A DNA stretch of 18,672 nucleotides from an uncultured Geobacter sp. (GCA_937886325.1 CALABV010000004.1:1-18672); one strand, 5' to 3'. Numbered from the stretch's first letter, positions 1 to 8,883 are shown. Made by a program: numbers and translations. The notes: a model not told the origin generated them from the letters alone.

Positions 1-2
1 GA

Positions 3-3000
3 ACGAGCGGAAATGCCCGGACCGTGGGAAGATTCTTCGAAAAAAAGGGGCACGAGGTTCGCTACGCATCCGATGATGAAGGGGCACGGGAGGAGATGAC
101 CGCACACCATCCCGAGATCATCATCCTGTTTGACGGAACTGAGAAGGTGAGCTCAGCTGAGTTTCTTGATGAGTGCCGACGACTGTATCACGGCGTGTGC
201 CGTATTGTTGTCATGAAGACACCGGATCCGGCCCTGGCGCTCAGCTATACGTGCATGGGCGCTGTTGCCTGCCTCTGTGCGCCCGCACCACCCGGCATGG
301 TATACGAAACCGCGCGGGAAGCGTTCGGGGTACGTGCGCTCCTGGAATCGGAGAGACACCGCCCAACAACTGACGCCGCTGCAAATGACGGCCGGACCTT
401 CCAGTCGTGCAGCAAGCCGATTCTGAACGCTGAAGGGAAGGTTGTGGAGGTCGTCCCTACCATGACCGATATCTACGATCGTAAAAAAGCCGAGCAAGAG
501 AGGATTGAGCGTGAAGAAAGACTGAAGAGCATCTTTCGCGCGGCCCCCATCATTGTAGGTGTCGTCACCGATCGCATCATCACCGATATTAATGACAGGA
601 TCTTCGAAATGACGGGGTATCGGCAGGATGAGCTTATCGGGAAGAGTTCCCGGGTCCTGTATCCCGATGACTTCGAGTTCGAAAGGGTGGGAACGGAAAA
701 ATACAGGGTCATGGCTCAGAAAGGGGTCGGAGCCATGGAGACCACGTGGAAACGCAAGGACGGGGGGCTCATCACGGTATTCCTCAGTTCCTCTCCCATT
801 TTTCCGGGGGATATCTCAAAAGGAGTGACATTTTCCGCCATCGATATCACGATGAGCAAGCGTGCGGAGGCTGCCTTGAAGGAAAGTGAGGCGCGCTTCC
901 GCCTTCTCGTGGAAAGCGCCCCGGACGCCGTATACGTTCAGGCCGGCGGTGCTTTCGCCTATGTGAATTCCGAGGCGGTCCGCCTGTTCGGGGCGCGGAG
1001 CCGGGAGGAACTTCTGGGACGGCCCTTTTTGGAACGATTTCACCCGCGATTTCACGGTGCCGTGCGTGAACGTATGCGTCTCATTAACGAGGAAAGAATC
1101 CCCCTGAGACGTGTTGAACAGACATGCCTCCGTATGGACGGAACTCCGGTGCCGGTCGAGGCTTCGGCAACTCCCATCAGCTATGGAGGCTTTGATGGGG
1201 CGCTGGTTTTTGCCCGGGACATATCCGAACGCAACAGGGCGGAAGAGATTATTGTCCAGTCCGGCTGGCTGCTGTCATCCATCAGGGAGGCTCAGAATCT
1301 GTACATTGAGGGAGGCGATGCCGGTCGGGTATTTCAAACCCTCCTGGAAACCCTGGTGGAGATTACCGGCAGCGAGTACGGATATCTACATGAAATTATT
1401 CGTCCTCTCGACACGGGCGCCTGCCTGCGAAATCTCGCCCTGACGAATATTTCCTGGGACGAAGACTCGAGACGCCTCTACCGGTCGCTGGTAGAATCCG
1501 GTGGAACGTTTCACAACCTGAACAACCTGATCGGGGCACCTGTCGTTACGGGAGATCTGGTTATCGCAAACGATGCTCCCCGTCATCATCTTTCCGGCGG
1601 AACCCCCCAAGGTCATCCTCCCATACGGAGTTACATGGGTATTCCCATGTTTTTCGGGGGCGAACTGGTGGGGGTTGCCGGCATTGCAAATCGTGAAGGT
1701 GGATATTCCGAGGGAATGGCGAGATTTCTGGAGCCGTTTATATCCACATGCGCCACCGTTATTCACGCTTTTCGCAAGGACCGGGAGCAGGATGCCGCAA
1801 TGAAGGCCCTGCGGGAAAGAGATGAAAGGTTCAGAAAGCTTGCCGAGAATATTCGGGAGGTCTTCTGGATAGCATCTCTGGATGGGAAAACTCTCGAATA
1901 TGTGAGTCCTGCCTATGAGGATATCTGGGGGCGTTCTTCCGACTCCCTGTATCGAAATCCAAGGAGGTGGCTGAAAACGGTTGCTGGAAGCGATCGTTCG
2001 GAGATCCTGGATAAGCTCCGTAGAGAAACCAGCGGCGACTGGAAGCGAATCGAGCTTCCCAGCTTCCGGATCACTCGGCCGGACGGTACCCTGCGCTGGA
2101 TAAAGGTCCATGGGTATCCGGTCCGGGATTCCGGCGGGAAGGCCCTGCTCATGGCGGGAATAGCGGAGGACATAACCGAGAAAAAGAAGGTGGAGGAAGA
2201 ACGCGCCCTTCTCATGGAACAACTCCATCAGGCGCAGAAGATGGAAGCAATCGGCCAGCTTGCAGGTGGGGTAGCCCATGACTTCAACAATATACTGACC
2301 GCAACAATCGGTTGCAGCCAGTTGCTCCTCAAAAAACTTCCTCCTGTCTCAGCGTTGCGCAGCCATGTGGAAATGATCCTTTCTTCCGGCAAGAAGGCCG
2401 CGGGACTGACGCAAAGTCTTCTCGCCTTCGGCAGAAAACAGAATGTCGAACTGAAACCCGTCAACGCCAACGAGGTTATCACAAAGGTCGCGAAGCTTCT
2501 CTCGCGACTTATCGGAGAAGATATCGACCTTCGCCTGGAACTTCTCGGTACCCCCCTCGTAATAAATGCCGACATCCTGCAGATTGAACAAATACTCATG
2601 AATCTGGCTATCAATGCCCGGGACGCGATGCCGTGTGGTGGCACAATAACGCTGAGGACGGACCGTGTCCACTTGGATCAGGAACTCATAAATGCCTACT
2701 GCCGGGATGAGCCGGGGCACTATGCCGTTATCTCGTTCAGCGATACCGGTACGGGCATCCCCCACGTCATTCTGGACAGGATATTCGAGCCGTTCTTCAC
2801 TACCAAGGAAGCGGGCAAAGGCACAGGGTTAGGCCTTTCCATCGTCCACGGCATAGTTAAGCAGCATGGGGGATACATAGGGGTGGAAAGCATTCCCGGA
2901 CAGGGAACCACATTCCTCATTCATCTTCCGATAGTGGAGGAAGAGAACAACAGCACGCCGGAACTGGAGCAAAATGCCACCGAGGCGGGAAACGGGACCA

Positions 3001-3356
3001 TCCTTATAGCCGAAGACGATGCGACGGTCAGGATGCTGCTCAAAATGATCCTCGAAGAAAACGGCTATGTCTGCATCGAGGCGGCTGACGGACAGGAAAC
3101 AGTGGAATTTTTCAGACAACAGAGGGATGAGATCGACCTCGTCATCCTCGATGTGGTAATGCCGCGCATGAACGGCGGAATTGCCTTTCAGGAAATCAGA
3201 AAAATACGCCCCGATGTAAGGGTCCTCTTCATAAGCGGCTATACGCGCGATCTTATAAACCAGAAAGGCATTCTTGATAGTACGGTCAAGTTCGTCTCAA
3301 AGCCGATAACGCCCACGGAATTGCTGCACCATGTGCAGGAGATTCTGCGCGGCTGA
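3..3356 (+). CDS. Multi-PAS/GAF hybrid sensor histidine kinase with C-terminal receiver (5' end outside window)
   Basis: This is a sensor kinase that would autophosphorylate on a histidine and pass phosphate to its own receiver. The frame is open to the window edge. A GTG at base 24 is the first possible start, but receiver-like sequence continues upstream of it, so the true start lies outside. Counting from that GTG, the order is: a degenerate receiver (about 1-105), the tail half of a PAS/PAC unit (about 123-155), PAS (165-280), PAS (288-405), GAF (about 415-585), PAS (600-722), HisKA with H752 in a GGVAHDFNN motif, HATPase_c (N-box about 860-868, DTGTGIP 907-913, GTGLGL 933-938), and a receiver (992-1108). 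The last receiver has acidic residues 997-999, phosphoacceptor D1043, S1071 and K1093. No transmembrane segment is visible, so it is probably cytosolic. The ligands are unknown. It ends at a hairpin shared with the converging gene. Confidence 0.93.
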   Translation, partial: TSGNARTVGRFFEKKGHEVRYASDDEGAREEMTAHHPEIIILFDGTEKVSSAEFLDECRRLYHGVCRIVVMKTPDPALALSYTCMGAVACLCAPAPPGMVYETAREAFGVRALLESERHRPTTDAAANDGRTFQSCSKPILNAEGKVVEVVPTMTDIYDRKKAEQERIEREERLKSIFRAAPIIVGVVTDRIITDINDRIFEMTGYRQDELIGKSSRVLYPDDFEFERVGTEKYRVMAQKGVGAMETTWKRKDGGLITVFLSSSPIFPGDISKGVTFSAIDITMSKRAEAALKESEARFRLLVESAPDAVYVQAGGAFAYVNSEAVRLFGARSREELLGRPFLERFHPRFHGAVRERMRLINEERIPLRRVEQTCLRMDGTPVPVEASATPISYGGFDGALVFARDISERNRAEEIIVQSGWLLSSIREAQNLYIEGGDAGRVFQTLLETLVEITGSEYGYLHEIIRPLDTGACLRNLALTNISWDEDSRRLYRSLVESGGTFHNLNNLIGAPVVTGDLVIANDAPRHHLSGGTPQGHPPIRSYMGIPMFFGGELVGVAGIANREGGYSEGMARFLEPFISTCATVIHAFRKDREQDAAMKALRERDERFRKLAENIREVFWIASLDGKTLEYVSPAYEDIWGRSSDSLYRNPRRWLKTVAGSDRSEILDKLRRETSGDWKRIELPSFRITRPDGTLRWIKVHGYPVRDSGGKALLMAGIAEDITEKKKVEEERALLMEQLHQAQKMEAIGQLAGGVAHDFNNILTATIGCSQLLLKKLPPVSALRSHVEMILSSGKKAAGLTQSLLAFGRKQNVELKPVNANEVITKVAKLLSRLIGEDIDLRLELLGTPLVINADILQIEQILMNLAINARDAMPCGGTITLRTDRVHLDQELINAYCRDEPGHYAVISFSDTGTGIPHVILDRIFEPFFTTKEAGKGTGLGLSIVHGIVKQHGGYIGVESIPGQGTTFLIHLPIVEEENNSTPELEQNATEAGNGTILIAEDDATVRMLLKMILEENGYVCIEAADGQETVEFFRQQRDEIDLVILDVVMPRMNGGIAFQEIRKIRPDVRVLFISGYTRDLINQKGILDSTVKFVSKPITPTELLHHVQEILRG

Positions 3357-3366
3357 TCATCCTCCA

Positions 3367-3394
3367 TCCCCCGCGGTATGCGGAAGGCGGGGGA
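3367..3394. terminator. Hairpin between convergent genes, possible bidirectional terminator
   Basis: An 8-bp perfect stem (TCCCCCGC at 3367-3374 with GCGGGGGA at 3387-3394) encloses a 12-base loop. It lies 10 bases after the kinase stop and directly abuts the stop of the converging gene. Neither side has a clean T-tract, so its efficiency as an intrinsic terminator is uncertain. Confidence 0.45.
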
Positions 3395-3934
3395 CTACAC
3401 CGCCTCCTTCTCCCCGAGTCCGACACGGAACAGGGTCTGCCACTGCTCTGTGTCGCGCCACCCCTCCTCCCGGTTACGGGGTGTCACTATCTTTACCTGG
3501 TCAAAGAGCAGCACGGGCCGATCCGGAACGACCCGTTTCGCCAGGTCCTCCTTGCGGCGCAGCGGCATGTCACGGTAGAGAAGACTCAGGTGCGGGAAAA
3601 ACTCCCGCTCTGCTTCGTTTTCGCCGACCCCGGTCCGCATCCTGTCATGGATAACCCGGAGCCTCGGTTCTTCTTCGAATTCCAGAAACAGGCTCCTGAA
3701 GTACTCTTCGCGGCAGCCGATGCCCCGGATGCGCAGGGGGAGCGGCCCGATGCCGGAAACCGAGGCGGAAACCACCTTCTTCAGGCCTTCCAAATCGTCA
3801 AGGAAACCCGAATACACGGTAACGTGGGGCTCGAAAGCGGGCGTGTCATTTGTGCGGCACAGTTCACGGATGAGATTGGCGGTGTACGTGAAATCGGCGT
3901 CGCACGGCGTCAGGAACAGGGAATATCTGCGCAT
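3395..3934 (-). CDS. 2H phosphoesterase, cyclic phosphodiesterase-like
   Basis: The protein has 179 residues and carries the two HxT/S motifs that define the 2H phosphoesterase superfamily: H37-V-T39 within FEPHVTVYSGF, and H115-L-S117 within FFPHLSLLYRD. Spacing and length fit the cyclic phosphodiesterase (CPDase) branch, which opens 2',3'-cyclic phosphates or ADP-ribose 1'',2''-cyclic phosphate. The true substrate here is not known. I chose the ATG at 3934 because AGGTGGAG sits 3 bases upstream. A GTG nine bases earlier has no comparable site. No signal peptide is seen, so it is probably cytosolic. A promoter just upstream suggests that it is transcribed alone. Confidence 0.8.
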   Translation of the reverse strand: MRRYSLFLTPCDADFTYTANLIRELCRTNDTPAFEPHVTVYSGFLDDLEGLKKVVSASVSGIGPLPLRIRGIGCREEYFRSLFLEFEEEPRLRVIHDRMRTGVGENEAEREFFPHLSLLYRDMPLRRKEDLAKRVVPDRPVLLFDQVKIVTPRNREEGWRDTEQWQTLFRVGLGEKEAV

Positions 3935-3961
3935 GGTCTCCACCTGCCTCGGAATGGTTCC

Positions 3962-3989
3962 ATTGTACTTCCGATTCCCGGCAGTTCAA
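3962..3989 (-). promoter_or_regulatory. Sigma70-type promoter for the 2H phosphoesterase gene
   Basis: On the minus strand, TTGAAC (3984-3989) is followed after 16 bases by TACAAT (3962-3967). The predicted transcript start is about 20 bases before the ATG at 3934, which leaves room for the AGGTGGAG ribosome site. Confidence 0.5.
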
Positions 3990-4131
3990 GGAAAGACTCG
4001 GGGCAATAAAATAAAATGCGACACAGACAGGGCACGGGAAGATAAACGACTGGTACGGCAAGAGAATATGATGGGGGTGTGTCGGATTCTTGCAGCGAAG
4101 GGATATTGGGGATGATTGGTGATGCCGCAAT

Positions 4132-4165
4132 GCCGCTTCGCTGTCGCGTGCAACAGCGAAGCGGC
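4132..4165. terminator. Strong hairpin downstream of the helix-hairpin-helix gene
   Basis: A perfect 13-bp stem (GCCGCTTCGCTGT at 4132-4144 with ACAGCGAAGCGGC at 4153-4165) encloses an 8-base loop. It lies 22 bases past the stop of the minus-strand gene. No U-tract follows on that strand, so it may act as an RNA-stabilising 3' end rather than a classic terminator. Confidence 0.5.
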
Positions 4166-4187
4166 GTCGACGCTCTTGCGGGAAGCC

Positions 4188-4676
4188 TTACTTGGCGGGT
4201 TGAGCCGGTTTTGCCGATTCAGCTGCCTTGGCAGGTTTGGCTGGTTTAACCGGTTCGGCCGGTTTGGCGGATTTGGTTGGCTTTGCCGCTTTTTCGGTTT
4301 GTTTCGCGATAATATTTGCCTGTATCATGTCATATGCGGGTGCAGTCAGGACCTTTTTCCATTTCAATTCGTCTTTCCTGGTGTACGGACGACCCTTCAT
4401 GATCTTCTTCACGTCCTGGTCGGTGAGGCCGGGAAGGGTTTTCAGTTGCTTGGCCGATGCGGTGTTGATGTCGATCGGTTCCACTGTTTTCACGACGGCA
4501 GCCTTCTTTTGCTGTTGAGCGGCCGCCCCTTTTTTCCCCGGCTCGGTCTTTACCGTAAGCGAAGGTTTTTCAACCTTGGTCGATACCGGTTTTGTCTCTC
4601 CCGCGGCAAACGCGAACGCAACCATGCATACGACAAGCAATGACGCCGAGATCAGATGAAGTCCAGCTTTTTTCAT
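4188..4676 (-). CDS. Secreted helix-hairpin-helix (ComEA-like) protein with Ala-Lys-Pro tail
   Basis: The protein has 162 residues. It begins with a signal peptide (MKKAGLHLISAS, then a hydrophobic core and a probable cut after AFA or FAA near residues 23-25). A Lys/Ala/Gln-rich linker follows, then one helix-hairpin-helix unit (about 68-125) that contains DINTASAKQLKTLPGL. The family binds DNA non-specifically in competence proteins, but a lone domain like this has no proven role. I chose the ATG at 4676 because GGGAGG lies 7 bases upstream. An in-frame TTG at 4691 overlaps that site and is rejected. The C-terminal tail (about 130-162) is a low-complexity series of AKP/EPVKP units, which is likely extended and basic. 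A promoter and a 3' hairpin suggest a single-gene unit. Confidence 0.82.
   Translation of the reverse strand: MKKAGLHLISASLLVVCMVAFAFAAGETKPVSTKVEKPSLTVKTEPGKKGAAAQQQKKAAVVKTVEPIDINTASAKQLKTLPGLTDQDVKKIMKGRPYTRKDELKWKKVLTAPAYDMIQANIIAKQTEKAAKPTKSAKPAEPVKPAKPAKAAESAKPAQPAK
4191..4290 (-). repeat. Degenerate AKP-coding repeat in the gene's 3' end
   Basis: The DNA that encodes the basic Ala-Lys-Pro tail is made of imperfect short repeats, seen on the plus strand as recurring GGTTTGGC and GGTTTAACC-like units. Such tracts change length easily by slippage. Confidence 0.55.
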
Positions 4677-4709
4677 AGAGAAACCTCCCAAGTTTTTTTT
4701 CAGTCAATT

Positions 4710-4738
4710 GAATTAGTCCCAAAATGGTTCCGTGTCAA
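4710..4738 (-). promoter_or_regulatory. Sigma70-like promoter for the helix-hairpin-helix gene
   Basis: On the minus strand a perfect TTGACA (4733-4738) is followed after 17 bases by TAATTC (4710-4715), a weak -10. The leader of roughly 30 bases contains a run of eight A residues before the GGGAGG ribosome site. Confidence 0.4.
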
Positions 4739-4883
4739 GAGGAAAGCACGGGTCTTGAATGACGGGATTTCGGAAAGAGGCGCGAGGGCCTTCCGAAGGT
4801 ATCCTTGAAAGCAGGCGGATGTCCGGCAGTCGCCCCTTTCCGCCGGGCTGTCTGTCCCGGGCGTCGTGGCACGGGCAATCTCG

Positions 4884-4913
4884 TTGACCCGCTGCTCAGG
4901 GATGCAGTATACT
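4884..4913 (+). promoter_or_regulatory. Sigma70-type promoter for the penicillin-binding protein gene
   Basis: TTGACC (4884-4889) and TATACT (4908-4913) are 18 bases apart. The leader before the TTG start at 5073 is about 155 bases. Apart from the two promoters listed here and a weak 7-bp inverted pair (4769-4775 with 4791-4797), I see nothing convincing in the gene-free stretch 4677-5072. Confidence 0.5.
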
Positions 4914-5072
4914 TTTGTCGCCGTACGCTCCTCCTCTATTCTTCAATCACGGCTGTGTCCCCGTTCGTGTCGCCGCGCATCCGGCTGAAGAAGTATCCGT
5001 ATCAACCGGGTTGGAGATGGAAACCCTTTTCAGTGACTGCCTCGACGTTACTTGTTTGAAGGAGAAAAGAAC

Positions 5073-7112
5073 TTGATATTCTCACTACCCCGTTTTTCAG
5101 CAAAAAGCATATCTATCTGTATCGCGGGTTTCTTCCTGATTGCCGGTCTCGTTTCACCGGCAGTCGCCCGCGGAAATATCGCCACGCACCCCTCCCTGCG
5201 GCCGGGCTACACGTCCATCAAGGTCTTTGATCGCAACGGGAGCTTTGTCGGCCGGATACAGGCGGAAGGCAAGTACTGGGTCTCCATCGACCGCATCCCC
5301 GTGTTCCTGCAGAATGCGGTGGTGGCAATCGAAGATTCCCGTTTCTATGAACACGGCGGGATTGATGTCCGGGGCATCGCCCGGGCCCTGGTGAAAGATG
5401 TGATCAAGGGGAAGATGGTCGAAGGAGGCTCGACCATCACCCAGCAGCTTATCAAGAACAAGTTTCTGTCCGGTGAGAAAACCATTGACAGGAAGCTGAA
5501 GGAAGCCCAACTGGCAATGGATTACGAGCGGAAGTACACAAAGAAGCAGATACTTGAGATGTATCTCAACGAGATCTATTTCGGCAACGGCGCATGGGGA
5601 GTTGCCCAGGCCTCCCGTCTCTATTTCGACAAGACGCCGGAGCAGTTGTCCGAAGCGGAATGCGCGCTGCTGGCCGGAATTCCGAAGAACCCGTCCCGCT
5701 ACAACCCCCTGGCGAAGTCTTCCGAGGCCGGACAAAGACGAAATCTGGTTCTCGCGCGCATGGCGGAACTCAACATTATCTCCCGGAAGAAAAAGAACGC
5801 GCTCTCCGCACGGCCAATTACCTTTGTCAAGCCCGGCGAGGCCCCACAGTATGTGACCCACATCCGCAACAAGCTGATAGAACGGTACGGAGCGAACATC
5901 ATCGAACAGGGCGGGCTCGAGGTTACAACGGCCATGGATCTGAAAATGCAGAAACTGGCGGAAAAAACGCTGCGCGATGGGGTCCTGCGGATTTCCCCTG
6001 ATCTGCAGGGAGCGTTGCTGTGCCTTGACCCCGCTACCGGCGATGTCCTGGCGGCGGTAGGGGGAGTGGATATCAGCAGGAATTCCTATAACCGCGCCTT
6101 TTATGCCAAGCGCCAGCCCGGTTCGGCCATAAAGCCCTTCATTTACGCGGCGGCCCTGGAAAAGGGGATTACCGCGTCAAGTCTGTGGAATGATACGCCG
6201 GTATCCTACGACCGTGGAAACGGCGAGTCGTGGAGACCTCGGAATTACGGAAACGAAAGATACGGAGAGCTTACCCTCCGCCAGGCGCTCGCCCATTCCA
6301 ATAACGTCATCGCGGTAAAGGTGCTGGATGATATCGGGGTCCCCTACTTCACCGACTTTGCCGGGAAAGTGGGGCTTTCGCTGCACGCAGCCAACGGCCT
6401 TTCCCTGGCGCTGGGGACCGATGAGGTCTCCCTCAGTGACCTGGTTGCCGCCTACGCCCCCCTGTCCAATGGCGGGACTCGACCCGTTCCCAGGACCATT
6501 ATCCGAATCTACGACCGTAATCGAAATGCCTGGACTGAGAACCCGCCATCGCTCGAGCCGGTCCTTTCCCCCGCAGCCGCCTACATTACTACCCAGATGC
6601 TGCGTGACGTCATGCTGTACGGTACCGCGAAGGGTCTGAAATCATTCGCCCTGCAACGCCCTTCGGCAGGAAAGACCGGCACGACCGACGAGTATCGTGA
6701 TGCCTGGTTTGTCGGCTATACCCCGCAGATGGTAACCGGCGTATGGGTCGGCCATGACAAGCCAAGGCCGGGTGGGAAAGGCTTCACGGGAGGCGCGATC
6801 AGCGCCCCCATCTGGGGACGGTTCATGCGTTCCGCCCTTGCCGCGAAACCGGTCATTGATTTTCCGAAGCCTGATACGGTGGTTACCGTTGCCGTGGATC
6901 CCGCGACGGGCAGGCCGGCGACCGCCGGATCTCCCTCACAGCGGGAGGAATTATATATAGCGAAACCCGAGCCCGCGGAACCCGCTCCGGAACAAGGGAC
7001 AGGTTCCTCACCGGCGCCTTCCGCCGAGGGGACTTCCGGGGAAAGCCGGAAGGTACCGGGGCCGGAAGGACAGGAGTCAACCGTGCCGGAAAACGGGCGA
7101 AACATGCCATGA
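5073..7112 (+). CDS. Class A penicillin-binding protein (glycosyltransferase plus transpeptidase)
   Basis: This 679-residue protein polymerises and cross-links peptidoglycan on the outer face of the inner membrane. Numbering is from the TTG at 5073, chosen because AAGGAG ends 8 bases upstream; a TTG at 5052 lacks such a site. A hydrophobic segment (about 13-33) is followed by a GT51 glycosyltransferase domain with catalytic-type E87 in EDSRFYEHGG, the EGGSTITQQL motif, and YLNEIYFGNG. The transpeptidase domain (about 310-610) has S351 and K354 in SAIKPF, SNN at 409-411, and KTGTT from 534. The last 50 or so residues are Pro/Glu/Gly-rich and disordered. The family match is PBP1A-like (PBP 1a/1b/1c group). 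The hydrophobic segment ends in AVA, which could be a signal cleavage site, so anchoring is not certain. Confidence 0.93.
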   Translation: MIFSLPRFSAKSISICIAGFFLIAGLVSPAVARGNIATHPSLRPGYTSIKVFDRNGSFVGRIQAEGKYWVSIDRIPVFLQNAVVAIEDSRFYEHGGIDVRGIARALVKDVIKGKMVEGGSTITQQLIKNKFLSGEKTIDRKLKEAQLAMDYERKYTKKQILEMYLNEIYFGNGAWGVAQASRLYFDKTPEQLSEAECALLAGIPKNPSRYNPLAKSSEAGQRRNLVLARMAELNIISRKKKNALSARPITFVKPGEAPQYVTHIRNKLIERYGANIIEQGGLEVTTAMDLKMQKLAEKTLRDGVLRISPDLQGALLCLDPATGDVLAAVGGVDISRNSYNRAFYAKRQPGSAIKPFIYAAALEKGITASSLWNDTPVSYDRGNGESWRPRNYGNERYGELTLRQALAHSNNVIAVKVLDDIGVPYFTDFAGKVGLSLHAANGLSLALGTDEVSLSDLVAAYAPLSNGGTRPVPRTIIRIYDRNRNAWTENPPSLEPVLSPAAAYITTQMLRDVMLYGTAKGLKSFALQRPSAGKTGTTDEYRDAWFVGYTPQMVTGVWVGHDKPRPGGKGFTGGAISAPIWGRFMRSALAAKPVIDFPKPDTVVTVAVDPATGRPATAGSPSQREELYIAKPEPAEPAPEQGTGSSPAPSAEGTSGESRKVPGPEGQESTVPENGRNMP

Positions 7113-7150
7113 TGTCTCGGATTCGTATCTGCCTCTGAAAGGAGTTTTGA

Positions 7151-7483
7151 ATGTTCACCAAGGCAAACCGCGATGGCTACAGGGAAGCGCTGCCGGGGAT
7201 AGGGATGAAGACCCTCGTATACGGTGAAAAGACCCTGTTTACCGAATTCAGGATGGAGGCGGGTTCTTCTCTGCCCGCTCACGCCCATGCCCATGAACAG
7301 ACCGGATACCTGGTTGAGGGGCGAATCCGGCTTACCATCGGGGATGAGACGTTTGATGTGGAAAAGGGAGACAGTTGGTGCATTCCGGGGAATACCGAGC
7401 ACAGCGCGGACATAGTGGAGACCTCCACGGCAATCGAGGTCTTTTCTCCGGTGCGGGAAGAGTATCTGCCGAAAAGGGTCTGA
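7151..7483 (+). CDS. Small single-domain cupin
   Basis: This is a 110-residue cupin_2 barrel. The first metal motif is HAHAHEQTGYLVEG (about 44-57) and the second is GDSWCIPGNTEH (73-84), which supplies the last histidine, H84. Such proteins bind a metal and often a small ligand. Many are isomerases, dioxygenases or sensors, and the reaction here cannot be told from sequence alone. The ATG is preceded by AAAGGAG at a good distance. It begins 38 bases after the penicillin-binding protein and ends 38 bases before msrA, so the three may be co-transcribed, with no obvious functional link. Confidence 0.82.
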   Translation: MFTKANRDGYREALPGIGMKTLVYGEKTLFTEFRMEAGSSLPAHAHAHEQTGYLVEGRIRLTIGDETFDVEKGDSWCIPGNTEHSADIVETSTAIEVFSPVREEYLPKRV

Positions 7484-7521
7484 TGATACCGGTTCAGCCG
7501 GGGTAACGGCGAGGAGGAAGC

Positions 7522-8082
7522 ATGACCGCGAACTATGAAACCGCGACGCTGGGAGGAGGATGCTTCTGGTGCGTGGAAGCGGTGTATCAGAGTCTGAAAG
7601 GTGTCGAGAGCGTGGTGTCGGGCTATGCGGGAGGACATGTTCCGTATCCCCTGTATGAGCAGGTATGCATGGGCAATACCGGCCATGCGGAAGTGGTGCG
7701 GATCACCTTTGATCCGGAGGTGATTTCCTTCGGGGATATCCTAGAAGTTTTCTGGCGAACCCACGACCCGACCACCCGCAACCGGCAGGGGCATGACGCG
7801 GGACCCCAGTATCGTTCCATTATCCTGTATCACGGCGAAGAGCAGCGGGTTGTTGCGGAAAAGTCGAAACAGGAGGCGGACGCATCCGGATTGTGGCCCG
7901 CTCCCATCGTGACGGAGATTGTGCCGTTCGACGCATTTTATCCGGCTGATTCGCGCCATCAGGACTATTACCTGACGCATCCGGAAGAAGCCTATTGCCA
8001 GGTTGTCATTGATCCCAAGATACGCAAAATGAAGAAAGAGTTTTCGGACAAGGTGAGGGATGGGTTTCCGGATGAAGGGTGA
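7522..8082 (+). CDS. msrA: Peptide-methionine (S)-S-oxide reductase
   Basis: MsrA reduces methionine-S-sulfoxide in proteins and free in the cytosol, using a cysteine that forms a sulfenic acid. The signature GGGCFWCVEA places the catalytic C14 at the expected N-terminal position, followed by the usual SGYAGGH and GHAEVV segments and the HDPTT and GPQYRS blocks. The length of 186 residues is typical for a single-domain MsrA without fused MsrB. A second cysteine, C17, is common in this variant. The ATG at 7522 has GAGGAGG just upstream. No signal peptide is seen. It lies in the middle of a same-strand run with the cupin and the dehydrogenase. Confidence 0.95.
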   Translation: MTANYETATLGGGCFWCVEAVYQSLKGVESVVSGYAGGHVPYPLYEQVCMGNTGHAEVVRITFDPEVISFGDILEVFWRTHDPTTRNRQGHDAGPQYRSIILYHGEEQRVVAEKSKQEADASGLWPAPIVTEIVPFDAFYPADSRHQDYYLTHPEEAYCQVVIDPKIRKMKKEFSDKVRDGFPDEG

Positions 8083-8124
8083 TGGCGTACTGATAGAGTG
8101 TCCCGGCGACAGGGGAGGGGCTTT

Positions 8125-8883
8125 ATGAAAGTCGCGGCCATAACCGGTGGCGGGCAGGGCATCGGAAGGGCGGTGGCGCTTCACCTGGGCAGGGCCGGGT
8201 ACGGGGTGTCCGTCGCGGATACGGATCGGGAGGCAGGTGAGGAGGTTATCGATCTGTTGCGCCGTGACGGCATTGCGGCGCTGTTCGTTCCCGCTGATGT
8301 GTCGGCGGCAGGCGAGGTTGAGCATTGGATCCGGGAAACGGTCCGGGAAGTGGGTTGTCCGGACCTGCTCGTCAATAACGCCGGAATCGGCCGTCGCGCC
8401 CCCTTTCTGGAGCTGGCCGCGGAGGATTTCGAGCGGGTAGTGGCGGTGAATCTGCGCGGGACCTTCCTCTGTTCCCAGTCCGTTGCCCGCTGCATGGTTG
8501 AGAGGGGCACGGGCGGAGCCATCGTGAATATCGCCTCCACCCGCGCTTTCATGTCCGAGCCCGGTACCGAGGCCTACACCGCATCAAAGGGCGGCATCGT
8601 ATCCCTTACCCACGCCATGGCCGTCAGCCTCGGTCCGCACGGCATCCGGGTCAACTGCATCAGCCCCGGCTGGATCGAGACGCGTGACCGGCAGTATTCC
8701 CGGCGTTGCCGAGAACCGCTCCATTCGGAGCGGGACCGGTCCCAGCACCCGGTGGGCCGGGTGGGGCGGCCGGAAGATATCGCGGAAGCATGCCTGTTCC
8801 TGGCCGAAGCGGCCGGCTTCATCACCGGCCAGAACCTGATCGTGGATGGCGGCATGACGGTGAAGATGATCTACGAGGATTGA
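8125..8883 (+). CDS. Short-chain dehydrogenase/reductase (classical SDR)
   Basis: This 252-residue Rossmann-fold oxidoreductase has all classical SDR marks: the cofactor motif TGGGQGIG (7-14), NNAG (84-87), catalytic S138, and Y151-x3-K155 in YTASKGG. Aspartate 32, at the end of the second strand (VADTD), favours NAD(H) over NADP(H). A PG motif follows at 181-182. The substrate is unknown. Close relatives include glucose 1-dehydrogenases and 3-oxoacyl-ACP reductases, and FabG identity is not supported here. I chose the ATG at 8125 because GGGAGGGG precedes it. An in-frame GTG at 8098 would add nine residues in front of the cofactor motif and lacks a ribosome site. It is the last gene of the same-strand run. 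Confidence 0.9.
   Translation: MKVAAITGGGQGIGRAVALHLGRAGYGVSVADTDREAGEEVIDLLRRDGIAALFVPADVSAAGEVEHWIRETVREVGCPDLLVNNAGIGRRAPFLELAAEDFERVVAVNLRGTFLCSQSVARCMVERGTGGAIVNIASTRAFMSEPGTEAYTASKGGIVSLTHAMAVSLGPHGIRVNCISPGWIETRDRQYSRRCREPLHSERDRSQHPVGRVGRPEDIAEACLFLAEAAGFITGQNLIVDGGMTVKMIYED

Noticed and set aside
1386..2279. Long minus-strand open frame inside the kinase gene
   Set aside because: It lies antisense to conserved GAF/PAS sequence and has no domain or ribosome site. It is a shadow of the GC-rich kinase gene.
4805..5059. 84-codon plus-strand open frame before the penicillin-binding protein
   Set aside because: It has no ribosome site and no recognisable protein, and it overlaps the proposed promoter.
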